From Streptosporangium lutulentum (lineage in GTDB: Bacteria; Actinomycetota; Actinomycetes; Streptosporangiales; Streptosporangiaceae), in assembly GCF_030811455.1 (NCBI RefSeq), contig NZ_JAUSQU010000001.1, positions 8,556,001 through 8,620,000 on the forward strand: DNA of 64,000 nt, in the 5' to 3' direction. Below, piece by piece: positions 7,901 through 15,546 of the stretch. The notes beneath the pieces are model-generated. The model ran no database searches, had not been told where the DNA came from, and worked only from the letters and a program-made list of their open reading frames with translations. Every line of letters begins with the position of its first letter. Position 1 is the stretch's first letter. A program made the translations under genes and the position numbers.

Positions 7901-9147
7901 TGAGGCTGGAGCCCGGCTCTCGGCCCAACGTGGTGGACTTCTACCGGAACCTGCCCGGCATGGACCTCGCCACGCTGCGGCGAGAGATCCTGTCAGACGG
8001 CATGTTCCCGCACGAGTCCAGATACACCGTGAACGCCAGGGACATAGCAGGTTTCTCCGAGACGCAGCATCCCAAAGTGGGCGAGACCGTTGACCGTCTC
8101 TGGCCGCAGCTCGAAAGCGGCCGGGTCACCGATCCGGATCTCGCCGGCTGGTTGGACCGCTCGGGCATCGACCCGAGTGACCCGGCCCAGGTACGGGCGC
8201 TGGGCGAGCGGCTGTCACCCGCACACGTGATGGCGCTGACCGTCTACACCAGGCACGGCCACTACCTGATCAACAATGTGACGCGTACCCAGCTCTGGAC
8301 CGGCGGGGTGTCGGAGTCGATGGTCCGGAACCGCATGGTGGACAAGGTCAACCAGCTCGTCGGTAGCTACCTGGACAACCTCGCCGCGAACACCAAGGCC
8401 CTGCCGCTGCCGATGGCCCTGCGCCCGCTGCTGCACGTGGGCGACGGTCATCTGGACTCCAGGTCGCCGCTGAACGCGCTGTCCGACTCCTACGTCGACG
8501 CGGCCCGCCGTACGGAAGAGGCCAAGCAGCGCTTCGCCGAAGCGCGGGACGAGGGCCGCAAGGACGAGGCCAGGCAGGCCGGGCAGGACCTCAGGCAGGC
8601 CCGGCGGGACGGGCAGGAGGCGTGGAAGGCACTCAAGGAGCAGCTCGGCCGGGCCACGCCGCGACTTTGGGACGAGATGCGCTGGCACGCCGACATGGTG
8701 CACGACGCGATGGCGCAGCTTCCGGGAGTCGGCTCGCCTGAGCGGCCCGTGCAGGCGTACCGCGGGGACTGGATGACGCCGGTGCACTCGCCGATCTACG
8801 GCTCCAAGTTGCACCCGTACGGGACGGCCCGCGAATTCCTCAGCGTGAGCAAGCTGCTGGAGGTGGCGATCAGGTTCATGGCCGAGAACCCGGCCAGTGA
8901 CCGCAAGGTCCTCGTGGCCTACCAGCTCACCGGGCAGCAGGCCAAGGACATCTCGATCTTCTCCTCCTTCGCCGAGGACCAGGAGGCCGTCTTCCCGCCG
9001 CATTCGCGCATGCACCGGGAGAACTCCCCGGAGCTGGCTGCGAGCCTGCGAGACGAGGTGGACCGGCTCGCGGCGGACATGGTCGAGCGCGGCGTCATCC
9101 CAGAGGTGCCACGCTCGTATGAAATCATCGTGATGGAGGAAGGCTGA
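4933..9147 (+). CDS. Large polymorphic toxin: WXG-like N-terminus, Pro-rich repeats, C-terminal ADP-ribosyltransferase-like domain
   Basis: The protein is 1,404 residues. Residues 1-100 form a WXG100-like helical domain with SEWDGAAHLAF (W65-D66-G67), the type VII entry module. Hydrophobic helices follow at about 110-140 and 155-180, with a Gly-rich stretch to about 300. Residues 300-645 are a Pro/Gly-rich linker that begins with five FNGPDPGP repeats. Residues 645-1404 are a large globular region. Its last 130 residues show the hallmarks of R-S-E mono-ADP-ribosyltransferases: Arg1277 in AYRGD, FLSVSK with S1304/S1306 as the STS-like motif, and D1349-Q-E1351 followed by AVFPP, which is where the (E/Q/D)-x-E catalytic turn sits. 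It would transfer ADP-ribose from NAD to an unknown target in a rival or host cell. The next gene probably encodes immunity. The middle region (645-1270) is unrecognised. Confidence 0.7.
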   Translation: MGFDGLLVPDWAKPYVGWVVGMDWPEGDETGCFRLADACVTAAHRIVEGTAADQPWTADKIGSEWDGAAHLAFTEHVSKMAGRQVADLVNRLINTAVALNGVGVQIQYAKYMIEVTVWLLIAQLAYLIAAALASGGASLALIPPRVQLARMTVAQIAKRTLLNIALFAGIVGGMDGGIQLTQMVQGRRDEFDLRQLGVSALSGGAMGGLMGLLSGGLTRLATPALRAGLTRAEMDMAERLLAAASSSIYGQAAQYAVTGGITTAGTMLAQGNFSWDLLAKGITSSALGADGQHLTAALPTHGGGTPSPNGDPSPGPFNGPDPGPFNGPDPGPFNGPDPGPFNGPDPGPFNGPDPGPGSSSRPDADSRPNPDQAPRSGADPVPDQGVGPRVEPGSDPGTGSVPDRGTTLSQVADTASTAGPTTGPEAARQGSVPHDLPDRQAQGPQGEARTQAAQQGPMPVHGEAPPRPRMPEQSTLPPARSTPDHAADGAPRQPGDRASGGAPDRTQGGTSHAAGHPVGSTPHQAPERAIGGAPPHQTLEGTGGGVAQPANERGPGSSSADTAGRSGGAEPGVPVRQGTSGETPPVSRIEGLLNHVPDSGDTTPSPQAPDRAGQAADGTPPPPRPGYPSAGPSQGGPDSPNSTSSRVPFDFQRFHNDSRWTAEATRFEQSLGAHYFNNPQTVDAARAALGKLRDVLLDLTSRQPGESPEAFARRVESVFFKDDAASAGQVGTRSGVTVDDLIAHGNLRELVTAFYNGAYYNRANPLIFGNALLNIMDTGGWDRAREVGLDVGEVQRAHHQLDERPHRSRLGRLEARFMPNMYTFNRDPFGTGNVGMLSERGARDVAEMIQSQFSRQDRTEAQIQELGLNTTPGHYDRLGAPLGRFERAFVEESVHGRLDPDAPLPWREGVTMHDTTGSRWARKITSEGFPVIDGVSGTTAKMLTAVKFLNLGPSTTEHFLGALMGWMLPSLDHSLFEIARGAQIADVGGMRLEPGSRPNVVDFYRNLPGMDLATLRREILSDGMFPHESRYTVNARDIAGFSETQHPKVGETVDRLWPQLESGRVTDPDLAGWLDRSGIDPSDPAQVRALGERLSPAHVMALTVYTRHGHYLINNVTRTQLWTGGVSESMVRNRMVDKVNQLVGSYLDNLAANTKALPLPMALRPLLHVGDGHLDSRSPLNALSDSYVDAARRTEEAKQRFAEARDEGRKDEARQAGQDLRQARRDGQEAWKALKEQLGRATPRLWDEMRWHADMVHDAMAQLPGVGSPERPVQAYRGDWMTPVHSPIYGSKLHPYGTAREFLSVSKLLEVAIRFMAENPASDRKVLVAYQLTGQQAKDISIFSSFAEDQEAVFPPHSRMHRENSPELAASLRDEVDRLAADMVERGVIPEVPRSYEIIVMEEG
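5881..6000 (+). repeat. Five exact-length 24-bp tandem repeats in the toxin linker
   Basis: Five contiguous units of 24 bp (5881-5904, 5905-5928, 5929-5952, 5953-5976, 5977-6000) encode FNGPDPGP each. The units differ only at synonymous third positions (for example aat/aac, gac/gat), so the array is young and in frame. It forms the start of the flexible Pro-rich linker between the secretion module and the toxin domain; copy number changes would only lengthen or shorten the linker. Confidence 0.9.
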
Positions 9148-9148
9148 C

Positions 9149-9838
9149 GTGAGCGCCGAATGGGCTGAGCTGGACGACAGGGCACGGCAGCTCTACGGGG
9201 GCGTGCACCGGCTGCTGCTGCGACTGGCCGGCCAGCTTCCGGACGAGCTGATCACTCGGGCCCGCACCATGCTGGCCGAGGGCGACCTGGCCTACCTGCC
9301 CGACGCGGTGATGATCGCCGCGGCGGAGGGCGGGGTCGGGCTGACGGCCCAGGAGGTCGGGGTCCTGCGCGAGGTGTTCGCGGCGCTCGGCCTGGAGGGC
9401 GAGCCGACGGCAGCCGACGAGGTCACGCTCACCACGAGCACCCCCGTGACCGGCCACACCTTCTCCCCCGAGAAGGTCCGGCCCGCGCGCGTGCCCGCCG
9501 GGCTCGACCTGACGGACGGCGTCCCCGACGAGCTCGCCGACCTGGAGGACGACCTGATCGACCTCACCGACCACCTCGTGGTGGACGCGCTGAGCGAGCA
9601 CGCGGGCGTCGTCGCGGTGCGGCGCGCCTGGCGCGACGGTTCTGGGGAGACGCGGCGGGTCTATCTGACCGAGGTGGATCCGGGGGTGCCCGCCTGGGAG
9701 CTGGCGCTGGAGGGGCAAACGGAGGCGGAACAGATGGGCGAGAGCGATCCGCAGGTCGAGGTCTATTGGAGCGGCGACGACCTGCCGCCCTACCACCGCT
9801 CGGCGATCGAGGCCGCGACCCTCTTGTGGCGGCGCTAG
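9149..9838 (+). CDS. Probable immunity or accessory protein for the upstream toxin
   Basis: The product is 229 residues, acidic, from a GTG that starts one base after the toxin stop, with GGAGGAAGG about 6 bases upstream. The N-terminus is helical (residues 1-80), then a Thr/Val-rich segment and a beta-rich C-terminus (VVAVRRAWRDGSGETRRVYL, then PQVEVYWSGDDLPPYHR). I do not recognise a family. Its tight spacing after a polymorphic toxin, single-copy position and acidic character fit an immunity protein that masks the ADP-ribosyltransferase domain; a secretion chaperone is the alternative. Confidence 0.55.
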   Translation: MSAEWAELDDRARQLYGGVHRLLLRLAGQLPDELITRARTMLAEGDLAYLPDAVMIAAAEGGVGLTAQEVGVLREVFAALGLEGEPTAADEVTLTTSTPVTGHTFSPEKVRPARVPAGLDLTDGVPDELADLEDDLIDLTDHLVVDALSEHAGVVAVRRAWRDGSGETRRVYLTEVDPGVPAWELALEGQTEAEQMGESDPQVEVYWSGDDLPPYHRSAIEAATLLWRR

Positions 9839-9943
9839 GCGCTGTCCAGGCTCGGGCGGGTTCCACGAATGTACCCACTGCATCGGCCGCCTTCGCCCTG
9901 GCCCCTGAGATTGCCGCGACGTACGGCGGCAGCCCGTTCACTT

Positions 9944-11101
9944 TCACGTGCTGAAGCCGTGAACCGGACCGGCCACCGCGGGCGAGGGAGAGAGCAGGCC
10001 GACCGTGACGCGCAGGCCGCCCTCGGGACGTGCGGCGGCGGTGACCGTACCGCCGTGGGCGTCCACGATGGCGCGGACGATCGACAACCCGAGCCCCGCG
10101 CCGCGTGCGGAGCGGACGCGGTCGCCCTGGAGTCGTCTGAAGGGCTCGAAGAGATCCTCCACCTCGTACGGCGGGACCGGCTGTCCGGTGTTCTCCACGA
10201 CCAGGCCGCTCTCCCCGCAGGAGATCCAGACCTGCCCGTCCCGCACGTTGTACTTGATCGCGTTCTCCACCAGGTTGAAGACGGCGCGCTCCAGGAAGAG
10301 CGGGTCGCCGTCGACCGTCACCGGGCGCAGGTCCCGGTGGATGGTGACGGGTCGTTTGCGAGGTTGCAGGTCGAGCTGGTCGAGGGCGGCACGCACGACC
10401 TGGTCGAGCTCCAGGGACTTGCGCGAGGCCGGCTCCTGCTCCGACTGGGCCAGCAGGAGCAGTCCCTCGATCATCCGCTCGTAGCGGGAGTTGGTGCCCA
10501 GCAGCGTACGGGCCAGCGCCTTGAGGTCCGGTGAGGCGTCGGGCTCCTCCAGCGACACCTCCAGGACCGTGCGATTGATCGCCAGTGGGGTGCGCAGCTC
10601 GTGCGAGGCGTTGGCGATGAACCTGCGCTGGGCGTCGAACACCTTGTGCAGCCGGTCGAGCATCGCGTCGAAGGTGTCGGCCAGCCGTTTGATCTCGTCC
10701 TGGGGCCGCCCGCGAAGGGCGATCCGCTCGTGGAGGTTGCTCTCCGACAGCCGTTGCGCGGTCTCGGTGACCCGGTCGAGAGGGCGCAGCGCGCGGTCGG
10801 CGATCAGGTAGCCGACCACCACCGCGACGATCCCGACGAGCACCATGATCAGGAGTGAGGAGCGCAGCATCTCGTCGAGGACGCCGGTCGCCCGCTCCTC
10901 CACGTCCTTCTCCAGGATCCGCATGACGGTGTCGGGAGGCAGTTCCCCGGTCGGGAGGGCCGTCTTCCGGCTCACCACGGTGAACCGCTGGTTCAGGGTC
11001 TTGGCGGTCAGCAGGTAGGTGAACCAGACCAGCATCGACCCGGCGACGAAGAACAGCGCGCCGTACAGCAGGGTGAGCCGCATGCGCAGGCCGAGCCTCA
11101 C
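9944..11101 (-). CDS. Two-component sensor histidine kinase
   Basis: The protein is 385 residues. TM1 spans about 7-31, an extracytoplasmic loop follows to about 78, and TM2 spans about 80-101. A HAMP domain lies at about 103-155, then the H-box FIANASHELRTPLA with phospho-acceptor His167. The N-box NLVENAIKYN and G-box GAGLGLSIVRAI form the ATP-binding domain. This is the common EnvZ/BaeS-like architecture. It overlaps the response regulator by ATGA (11098-11101), so the two are made together. The divergent lipoprotein/efflux operon at 12153 is the obvious target, which suggests it senses an envelope or antibiotic stress. The ligand cannot be read from the sequence. Confidence 0.9.
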   Translation of the reverse strand: MRLGLRMRLTLLYGALFFVAGSMLVWFTYLLTAKTLNQRFTVVSRKTALPTGELPPDTVMRILEKDVEERATGVLDEMLRSSLLIMVLVGIVAVVVGYLIADRALRPLDRVTETAQRLSESNLHERIALRGRPQDEIKRLADTFDAMLDRLHKVFDAQRRFIANASHELRTPLAINRTVLEVSLEEPDASPDLKALARTLLGTNSRYERMIEGLLLLAQSEQEPASRKSLELDQVVRAALDQLDLQPRKRPVTIHRDLRPVTVDGDPLFLERAVFNLVENAIKYNVRDGQVWISCGESGLVVENTGQPVPPYEVEDLFEPFRRLQGDRVRSARGAGLGLSIVRAIVDAHGGTVTAAARPEGGLRVTVGLLSPSPAVAGPVHGFST

Positions 11102-11916
11102 AGCCGGACCCCCTCGCCTGACGCGTCCGCCGGCACCGCGGGTTTCACGGCCGGTGCCTTGCCGGACGCGTTTTCCAGCACCGTGGGTTTCACGGTCGGT
11201 CCCTTGCCTGACGCGTTCTCCGGCACCGTGGGTTTCACGGTCGCTCCCTCGCCGGGCGCGTTCTCCGGCGACGCGAGCCTGTACCCCTTGCCGGGTACGT
11301 TCTCCAGCACCGCGGGAGCACCGAGCTTCCTGCGCAGCGAGGTGATCGTGACGCGCAGCACGCCCGTGCCTCCCTCCGCGTACTCGTCCCAGACCCTCCT
11401 GCGCAGCTCGGCGGAGGTGACCAGGGCTCCGCCTGCGTCCAGGAGCTCCCGCAGCAGGTCGAACTCCTTGCGGTTCAGGGTGATCCGCCGCCCGTCCCTG
11501 GTGACCGTACGGCGGGCGGGGTCGAGCCTGATCCCCGATCGCTCAAGGGCCGGCACGACCGTACGGAAGGAGCGGCGGGCCAGCGTCCTGACCCTGGCGA
11601 CCAGCTCGGCGAACGCGAACGGCTTGACCAGGTAGTCGTCCGCGCCCAGGGACAGCCCGTCGATCCTGTCGCGGATCTGCCCCGCCGCGGTCAGCATGAG
11701 GATGCGGCTCCTGTGCCTGAGCTCGCCGCACACGTCGTCGCCGTGCACCTCGGGCAGGTCGCGGTCCAGGACGACGACGTCGTAGTCGACGTACCCGGCC
11801 AGCTCCAGCGCCTCCTGGCCGTCGTAGGCCACGTCCACGGCCATGGCGTGCAGCCGCAGGCCCCGCGCGACGGCGTCGGCCAGCTGTTCCTCGTCCTCCA
11901 CGATCAGCACTCGCAT
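11098..11916 (-). CDS. OmpR-family response regulator with a repetitive C-terminal tail
   Basis: The protein is 272 residues from the ATG at 11916 (MRVLIVEDEEQ). The receiver domain has the acidic pocket E8-D9-E10 region, the phospho-acceptor D51 (VVLDRDLP) and the conserved Lys in DDYLVKPF. The OmpR-type winged helix follows (about 125-215), ending with the family's KGYRL. Normal members end there; this one carries about 57 more residues made of four degenerate 15-residue units (ENASGKGPTVKPTV-like). A frame extension upstream of 11916 runs into the intergenic repeats and is not credible as protein. It is co-translated with the kinase and probably regulates the divergent efflux operon. Confidence 0.88.
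   Translation of the reverse strand: MRVLIVEDEEQLADAVARGLRLHAMAVDVAYDGQEALELAGYVDYDVVVLDRDLPEVHGDDVCGELRHRSRILMLTAAGQIRDRIDGLSLGADDYLVKPFAFAELVARVRTLARRSFRTVVPALERSGIRLDPARRTVTRDGRRITLNRKEFDLLRELLDAGGALVTSAELRRRVWDEYAEGGTGVLRVTITSLRRKLGAPAVLENVPGKGYRLASPENAPGEGATVKPTVPENASGKGPTVKPTVLENASGKAPAVKPAVPADASGEGVRL
11120..11290 (-). repeat. 45-bp degenerate tandem repeats in the response-regulator tail
   Basis: Three 45-bp units lie at 11120-11164, 11165-11209 and 11210-11254, with partial units on both sides (to about 11290). Each encodes a 15-residue Pro/Lys/Thr-rich unit. The central 21 bases around gggtttcacgg are nearly unchanged between units. Confidence 0.85.
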
Positions 11917-12030
11917 GCTGCTGAGCGTGACGCACCGGGTGTTAGCACCGGGTAAGGCAGAAGGCTCCCGATCAACGCTCCTCAGCGGCTTATCCGGGTT
12001 TAGCACCGCCTCCGTTGAAGTTGGCCTCGC

Positions 12031-12139
12031 AACCAACCCTCGTAACCAATACCCGGAACCAACCCCACGACCAACCCCACGACCAACCCTCGTAACCAAC
12101 CCCGCGATCAATCCTCGCGGCCAACCTCGGTAACCGACC
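12031..12139. repeat. Array of 12-14 bp ACCAACCC-type repeats in a divergent intergenic region
   Basis: About nine degenerate copies of aaccaaccc(c/t)(a/c)cg follow one another between the response regulator start (11916) and the lipoprotein start (12153). Their spacing of 12-14 bp is near one helical turn. OmpR-type regulators bind direct repeats at such spacing, so this may be a multi-site operator for the adjacent regulator; it could also be a neutral repeat. The lipoprotein ribosome-binding site GGGAGAG follows directly. Confidence 0.6.
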
Positions 12140-12152
12140 AAGGGAGAGCGTC

Positions 12153-12665
12153 ATGAAGGCTCGACTGCTGTTACTCGCCGTACCGCTGCTGCTGGCAGGG
12201 TGCGGCGCGGCTCCGACCACCTCGGGCGTCGCCAGCGTGGGAGACGCCGGCCGGCCCACCGCCTCGGCCTCGGCCTCGGCCCCGGTGGATCGGGCGGAGG
12301 CGCAGTTGAAGTTCGCCCAGTGCATGCGCGAGAACGGCGTCGACATGCCCGACCCCGGTGACGACGGGACGGTTCGCATCCAGACCAGGAAGGGGGAGGG
12401 GGCCAAGACGGAGAAGGCGATGGAGGAGTGCCGGCACCTCATGAAAGACGCGGCCGGCGACAGGAACGCGGCCCCCGACCCGAAGCGGCTCGACGAAATG
12501 GTCAAGTTCGCGCGGTGCATGCGGGAGCAGGGCATCGACATGCCCGACCCCGAGCCGGGCGGCGGAATCAGGCTCACGATGCCCAAGGGCGGAGAGCAGA
12601 AGATGCGGGCGGCCCAGGAGGCCTGCGAGGAGTTCGCACCCGAGATGAAGAAGAGCGGGCAGTGA
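12153..12665 (+). CDS. Lipoprotein with duplicated CMRExGxDMPDP motif
   Basis: The product is 170 residues. A type II signal peptide ends in LLLAGCG, so Cys17 is lipidated. After a Ser/Ala-rich spacer the mature protein contains the same motif twice: FAQCMRENGVDMPDP (about 50-64) and FARCMREQGIDMPDP (about 112-126), each followed by a basic/Gly turn and a helix. The paired Cys suggest two related lobes. Such proteins accompany MacB-type ABC systems in actinomycetes. It is the first gene of the operon opposite the two-component system, overlaps the adaptor by four bases, and probably works at the cell surface with that transporter. Confidence 0.8.
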   Translation: MKARLLLLAVPLLLAGCGAAPTTSGVASVGDAGRPTASASASAPVDRAEAQLKFAQCMRENGVDMPDPGDDGTVRIQTRKGEGAKTEKAMEECRHLMKDAAGDRNAAPDPKRLDEMVKFARCMREQGIDMPDPEPGGGIRLTMPKGGEQKMRAAQEACEEFAPEMKKSGQ

Positions 12666-13708
12666 GAAGAGGGCTCGTCCTGTCGGGGGCGACTCTTCTC
12701 GCGGTCGTGGCCGCGGGGACGGTGGCGGCCGTACTGGTCGATGGCGGCACCGGGGTGGCCGTGCCCGTCCGGGCGAGTGTCGCCGCCACGGCGGCGATCA
12801 CCAGGCAGGACCTGGTGGACACCAAGACCGTGACCGGCGCGCTGACCTACTCGGGCCGGCGCGGGCTCACCGTCGGCGCGGCGGGAACGGTGACGTGGGC
12901 GCCTGAGGAGGGTGCGGTCGTACGGCGGGGCCGCTCCCTGCTCAAGGTCGACCGCGAGCCGGTCACCCTGATGTACGGCGCGCTGCCCCTCTACCGGCCG
13001 TTGGGCGTGGGCGTCTCCGACGGACCCGACGTCGAGCAGTTGGAGCGCAACCTCAGGGTGCTGGGCCACGGCGAGGACCTCACCGTGGACGACCACTTCA
13101 GCTACGCCACCTCCCTCGCGGTGCGGGAGTGGCAGGACGACCGGGGGCTGACCGAGACCGGGCAGGTGGACGACACGCAGGTGGTGTTCCTGCCCTCGGC
13201 GGTCAGGGTGACCGAGACGAAGGCGGTGGTCGGCGGCAGGACCGCGCCGGGACAGCAGGTTCTCGCGGTCAGCGACCTGAACCGGCTGGTCCACCTCGAC
13301 CTCGACAGCGCCGACCAGACGCTGGCCGAGAAGGGCGCGAAGGTCACCGTGGAGCTGCCGGGCGGGGAGAAGGCGGCAGGGAAGATCACAGAGGTGGGCA
13401 CGGTGGCCAGGAGCAAGGAGGACGGCACGACCGTCGACGTCGAGATCGCGCTCACCAAGGACCCGAAGACCAGGCTGGACCAGGCCCCCGTCGAGGTCGA
13501 GCTGGTGAGCGAGCGACGCGAGAACGTGCTCGCCGTACCGGTGGAGGCGCTGCTCGCGCTGCGCGAGGGCGGGTTCGGCGTCGAGATCGTCGAAGGCTCC
13601 GGCACCCGGCTGGCGTCGGTGGAGGTCGGGGCGTTCGGCGGCGGCATGGTCGAGATCACCGGCGACGGGCTCAGAGAAGGCATGAAGGTCGGGGTGCCGT
13701 CGCAATGA
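12662..13708 (+). CDS. Membrane-anchored efflux adaptor (HlyD/MacA-like) with peptidoglycan-binding-like insert
   Basis: The protein is 348 residues from a GTG that overlaps the lipoprotein stop (GTGA). One N-terminal transmembrane helix (about 4-24) precedes a lipoyl-like barrel half (LTVGAAGTVTWAPEEGAVVRRG). Residues about 115-165 (VEQLERNLRVLG...AVREWQDDRGLTETGQVD) form a peptidoglycan_binding_1-like helical insert, common in actinobacterial adaptors. A beta-barrel domain and a C-terminal membrane-proximal domain follow. It would link the ATPase/permease pair to substrates outside the membrane. It overlaps the ATPase gene by ATGA. Confidence 0.85.
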   Translation: MRRGLVLSGATLLAVVAAGTVAAVLVDGGTGVAVPVRASVAATAAITRQDLVDTKTVTGALTYSGRRGLTVGAAGTVTWAPEEGAVVRRGRSLLKVDREPVTLMYGALPLYRPLGVGVSDGPDVEQLERNLRVLGHGEDLTVDDHFSYATSLAVREWQDDRGLTETGQVDDTQVVFLPSAVRVTETKAVVGGRTAPGQQVLAVSDLNRLVHLDLDSADQTLAEKGAKVTVELPGGEKAAGKITEVGTVARSKEDGTTVDVEIALTKDPKTRLDQAPVEVELVSERRENVLAVPVEALLALREGGFGVEIVEGSGTRLASVEVGAFGGGMVEITGDGLREGMKVGVPSQ

Positions 13709-14364
13709 GCATCATCGAGCTTCGCGAGGTGACCAAGACCTACAACGGGCACGTCCAGGCGCTGCGCGGAGTGGACCTGCTGGTGGAGGAGGGCGAGCTG
13801 CTGGCCATCATCGGCCCCTCGGGTTCGGGCAAGTCCACCATGCTGCACATGATCGGGACCCTGGACCGGCCCACCTCGGGGACCGTCCGCATCGCGGGCC
13901 ACGACATCGCCGCGCTGTCGGACCGCGAACTGTCGGCGCTGCGGGCCCGCCACCTCGGGTTCGTCTTCCAGCAGTTCCACCTGGCGCCGGGGGTGAGCGC
14001 CCTGGACAACGTGGCCGACGGGCTGCTCTACACCGGGACGCCGCTGCGGGCCAGACGCGACCGGGCGTCGGAGGCTCTGGAGCGGGTGGGCCTCGGGCAC
14101 CGGCTCGACCACCGGCCCAACCAGCTCTCCGGCGGTGAACAGCAGCGGGTGGCCCTGGCCAGGGCGATCGTCGGCGATCCCCCGCTGCTGCTGGCCGACG
14201 AGCCGACCGGCAACCTGGACTCCGCCTCGGGGTCGGAGGTGCTCAAGATCCTGCGTGGGCTCCACGAGGGCGGGACCACGATCGCGATCATCACGCACGA
14301 CGACGAGATCGCCGAGTGGTGCCCGCGGCGGGTACGGGTCCGGGACGGGAAGGTGCTGACGTGA
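13705..14364 (+). CDS. MacB/LolD-type ABC transporter ATP-binding protein
   Basis: The protein is 219 residues. Walker A GPSGSGKST (37-45), the Q-loop VFQQFHLAP, signature LSGGEQQRVALARA, Walker B LLLADEPTGNLD and switch His in IITHDD are all present. This is the MacB/LolD (type VII ABC) subclass, which powers mechanotransmission rather than classical transport. It overlaps both neighbours by four bases, so ATPase and permease are made in step. The preceding adaptor and lipoprotein suggest a tripartite system for export or protection against antibiotics. Confidence 0.92.
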   Translation: MSIIELREVTKTYNGHVQALRGVDLLVEEGELLAIIGPSGSGKSTMLHMIGTLDRPTSGTVRIAGHDIAALSDRELSALRARHLGFVFQQFHLAPGVSALDNVADGLLYTGTPLRARRDRASEALERVGLGHRLDHRPNQLSGGEQQRVALARAIVGDPPLLLADEPTGNLDSASGSEVLKILRGLHEGGTTIAIITHDDEIAEWCPRRVRVRDGKVLT

Positions 14365-15542
14365 AGCCCGCCAGGCTCAGCCCCTCCGACGTGCTGCGAG
14401 TCGGCGCGGCGGGGCTCAGGAGCCGCCCGACCAGGGTGATCCTGTCCGCGCTCGGCATCGCCATCGGCATCGCCACGATGATCGCGGTGATCGGCATCTC
14501 CTCCTCCTCGCGGGAGGATCTGCTGCGACGGCTCGACCGGCTGGGCACCAACCTGCTGACGGTGGCGCCGGGACAGACGATCTTCGGACAGGAGGCCAGG
14601 CTTCCCGAGGAGGCGGTCGCCATGGTCAAGCGCATCGGCCCGGTGAGCACCGCCGCGGCCACCGGACTCGTCGGGACGTCCGTGCGGCGGACCGGCTACA
14701 TCTCCGAAGCGGTCACCGGGGGCATCGCCGTACAGGCCGCCACCACCGAGTTGCTCCGTACGCTGGAGGGCGGCGTCCGGAGCGGCACCTGGTTGAACGC
14801 CGCCACCGAACGGCAACCGGTGGTCGTCCTGGGCGCGGTGGCCGCCGAGCGGCTGGGCATCACCAGGACCGGTGTGCAGGTGTGGATGGGCGATCGCTGG
14901 TTCACCGTCATCGGGGTCCTCGGCCCGGTGCCGCTCGCACCCGAGATCGACCGGTCGGCGCTCGTCGGGTTCCCCGCGGCGGAGGAACTGCTGGGCTTCG
15001 ACGGTCACCCCACCACGCTCTACGAGCGGTCGGCCGAGGAGGCGGTGACGGACGTGCGTTCCGTCCTGCCGCGTACGGTGAACCCGGAGAATCCCTCGGA
15101 GGTGAATGTCAGCAGGCCCTCCGACGCGCTGGCCGCCAGGGCCGCCGCCGACGGGGCCTTCACCAACCTGCTGCTCGGCCTCGGCGCGGTCGCACTGCTG
15201 GTCGGCGGGGTGGGCGTGGCGAACACCATGGTGATCTCGGTGCTGGAACGGCGGCGGGAGATCGGCCTGCGCCGTTCCCTGGGCGCCACCCGCGGACAGG
15301 TGCGTGTCCAGTTCCTATCGGAATCCCTGCTTCTATCCACCTTGGGGGGCATCGTGGGGGCCGCCCTGGGCGCTCTCGCCACCGTCGGCTACGCCCTGTA
15401 CCGCGACTGGCCGGCCGTCGTGCCGCCGTGGGCGATCGGCGGCGCGGTCGGCGCCACCCTGGTCATCGGCACCGTCGCCGGGATCTACCCCGCCATGCGC
15501 GCCGCCCGCCTGTCCCCGACCGTCGCGCTGTCCACCACCTGA
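14361..15542 (+). CDS. MacB/FtsX-like ABC transporter permease
   Basis: The protein is 393 residues from GTG overlapping the ATPase stop. TM1 lies at about 23-45, then a large extracytoplasmic MacB-core-like domain (about 60-265). Three C-terminal helices follow (about 272-295, 325-350, 355-378), with the family's ERRREIGLRRSLGATRGQVRVQF cytosolic loop and a terminal R-A-A-R-L-S-P-T-x-A-L motif. Length and layout are typical. It is the last gene of the operon begun at 12153. Confidence 0.9.
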   Translation: MKPARLSPSDVLRVGAAGLRSRPTRVILSALGIAIGIATMIAVIGISSSSREDLLRRLDRLGTNLLTVAPGQTIFGQEARLPEEAVAMVKRIGPVSTAAATGLVGTSVRRTGYISEAVTGGIAVQAATTELLRTLEGGVRSGTWLNAATERQPVVVLGAVAAERLGITRTGVQVWMGDRWFTVIGVLGPVPLAPEIDRSALVGFPAAEELLGFDGHPTTLYERSAEEAVTDVRSVLPRTVNPENPSEVNVSRPSDALAARAAADGAFTNLLLGLGAVALLVGGVGVANTMVISVLERRREIGLRRSLGATRGQVRVQFLSESLLLSTLGGIVGAALGALATVGYALYRDWPAVVPPWAIGGAVGATLVIGTVAGIYPAMRAARLSPTVALSTT

Positions 15543-15546
15543 CCCG

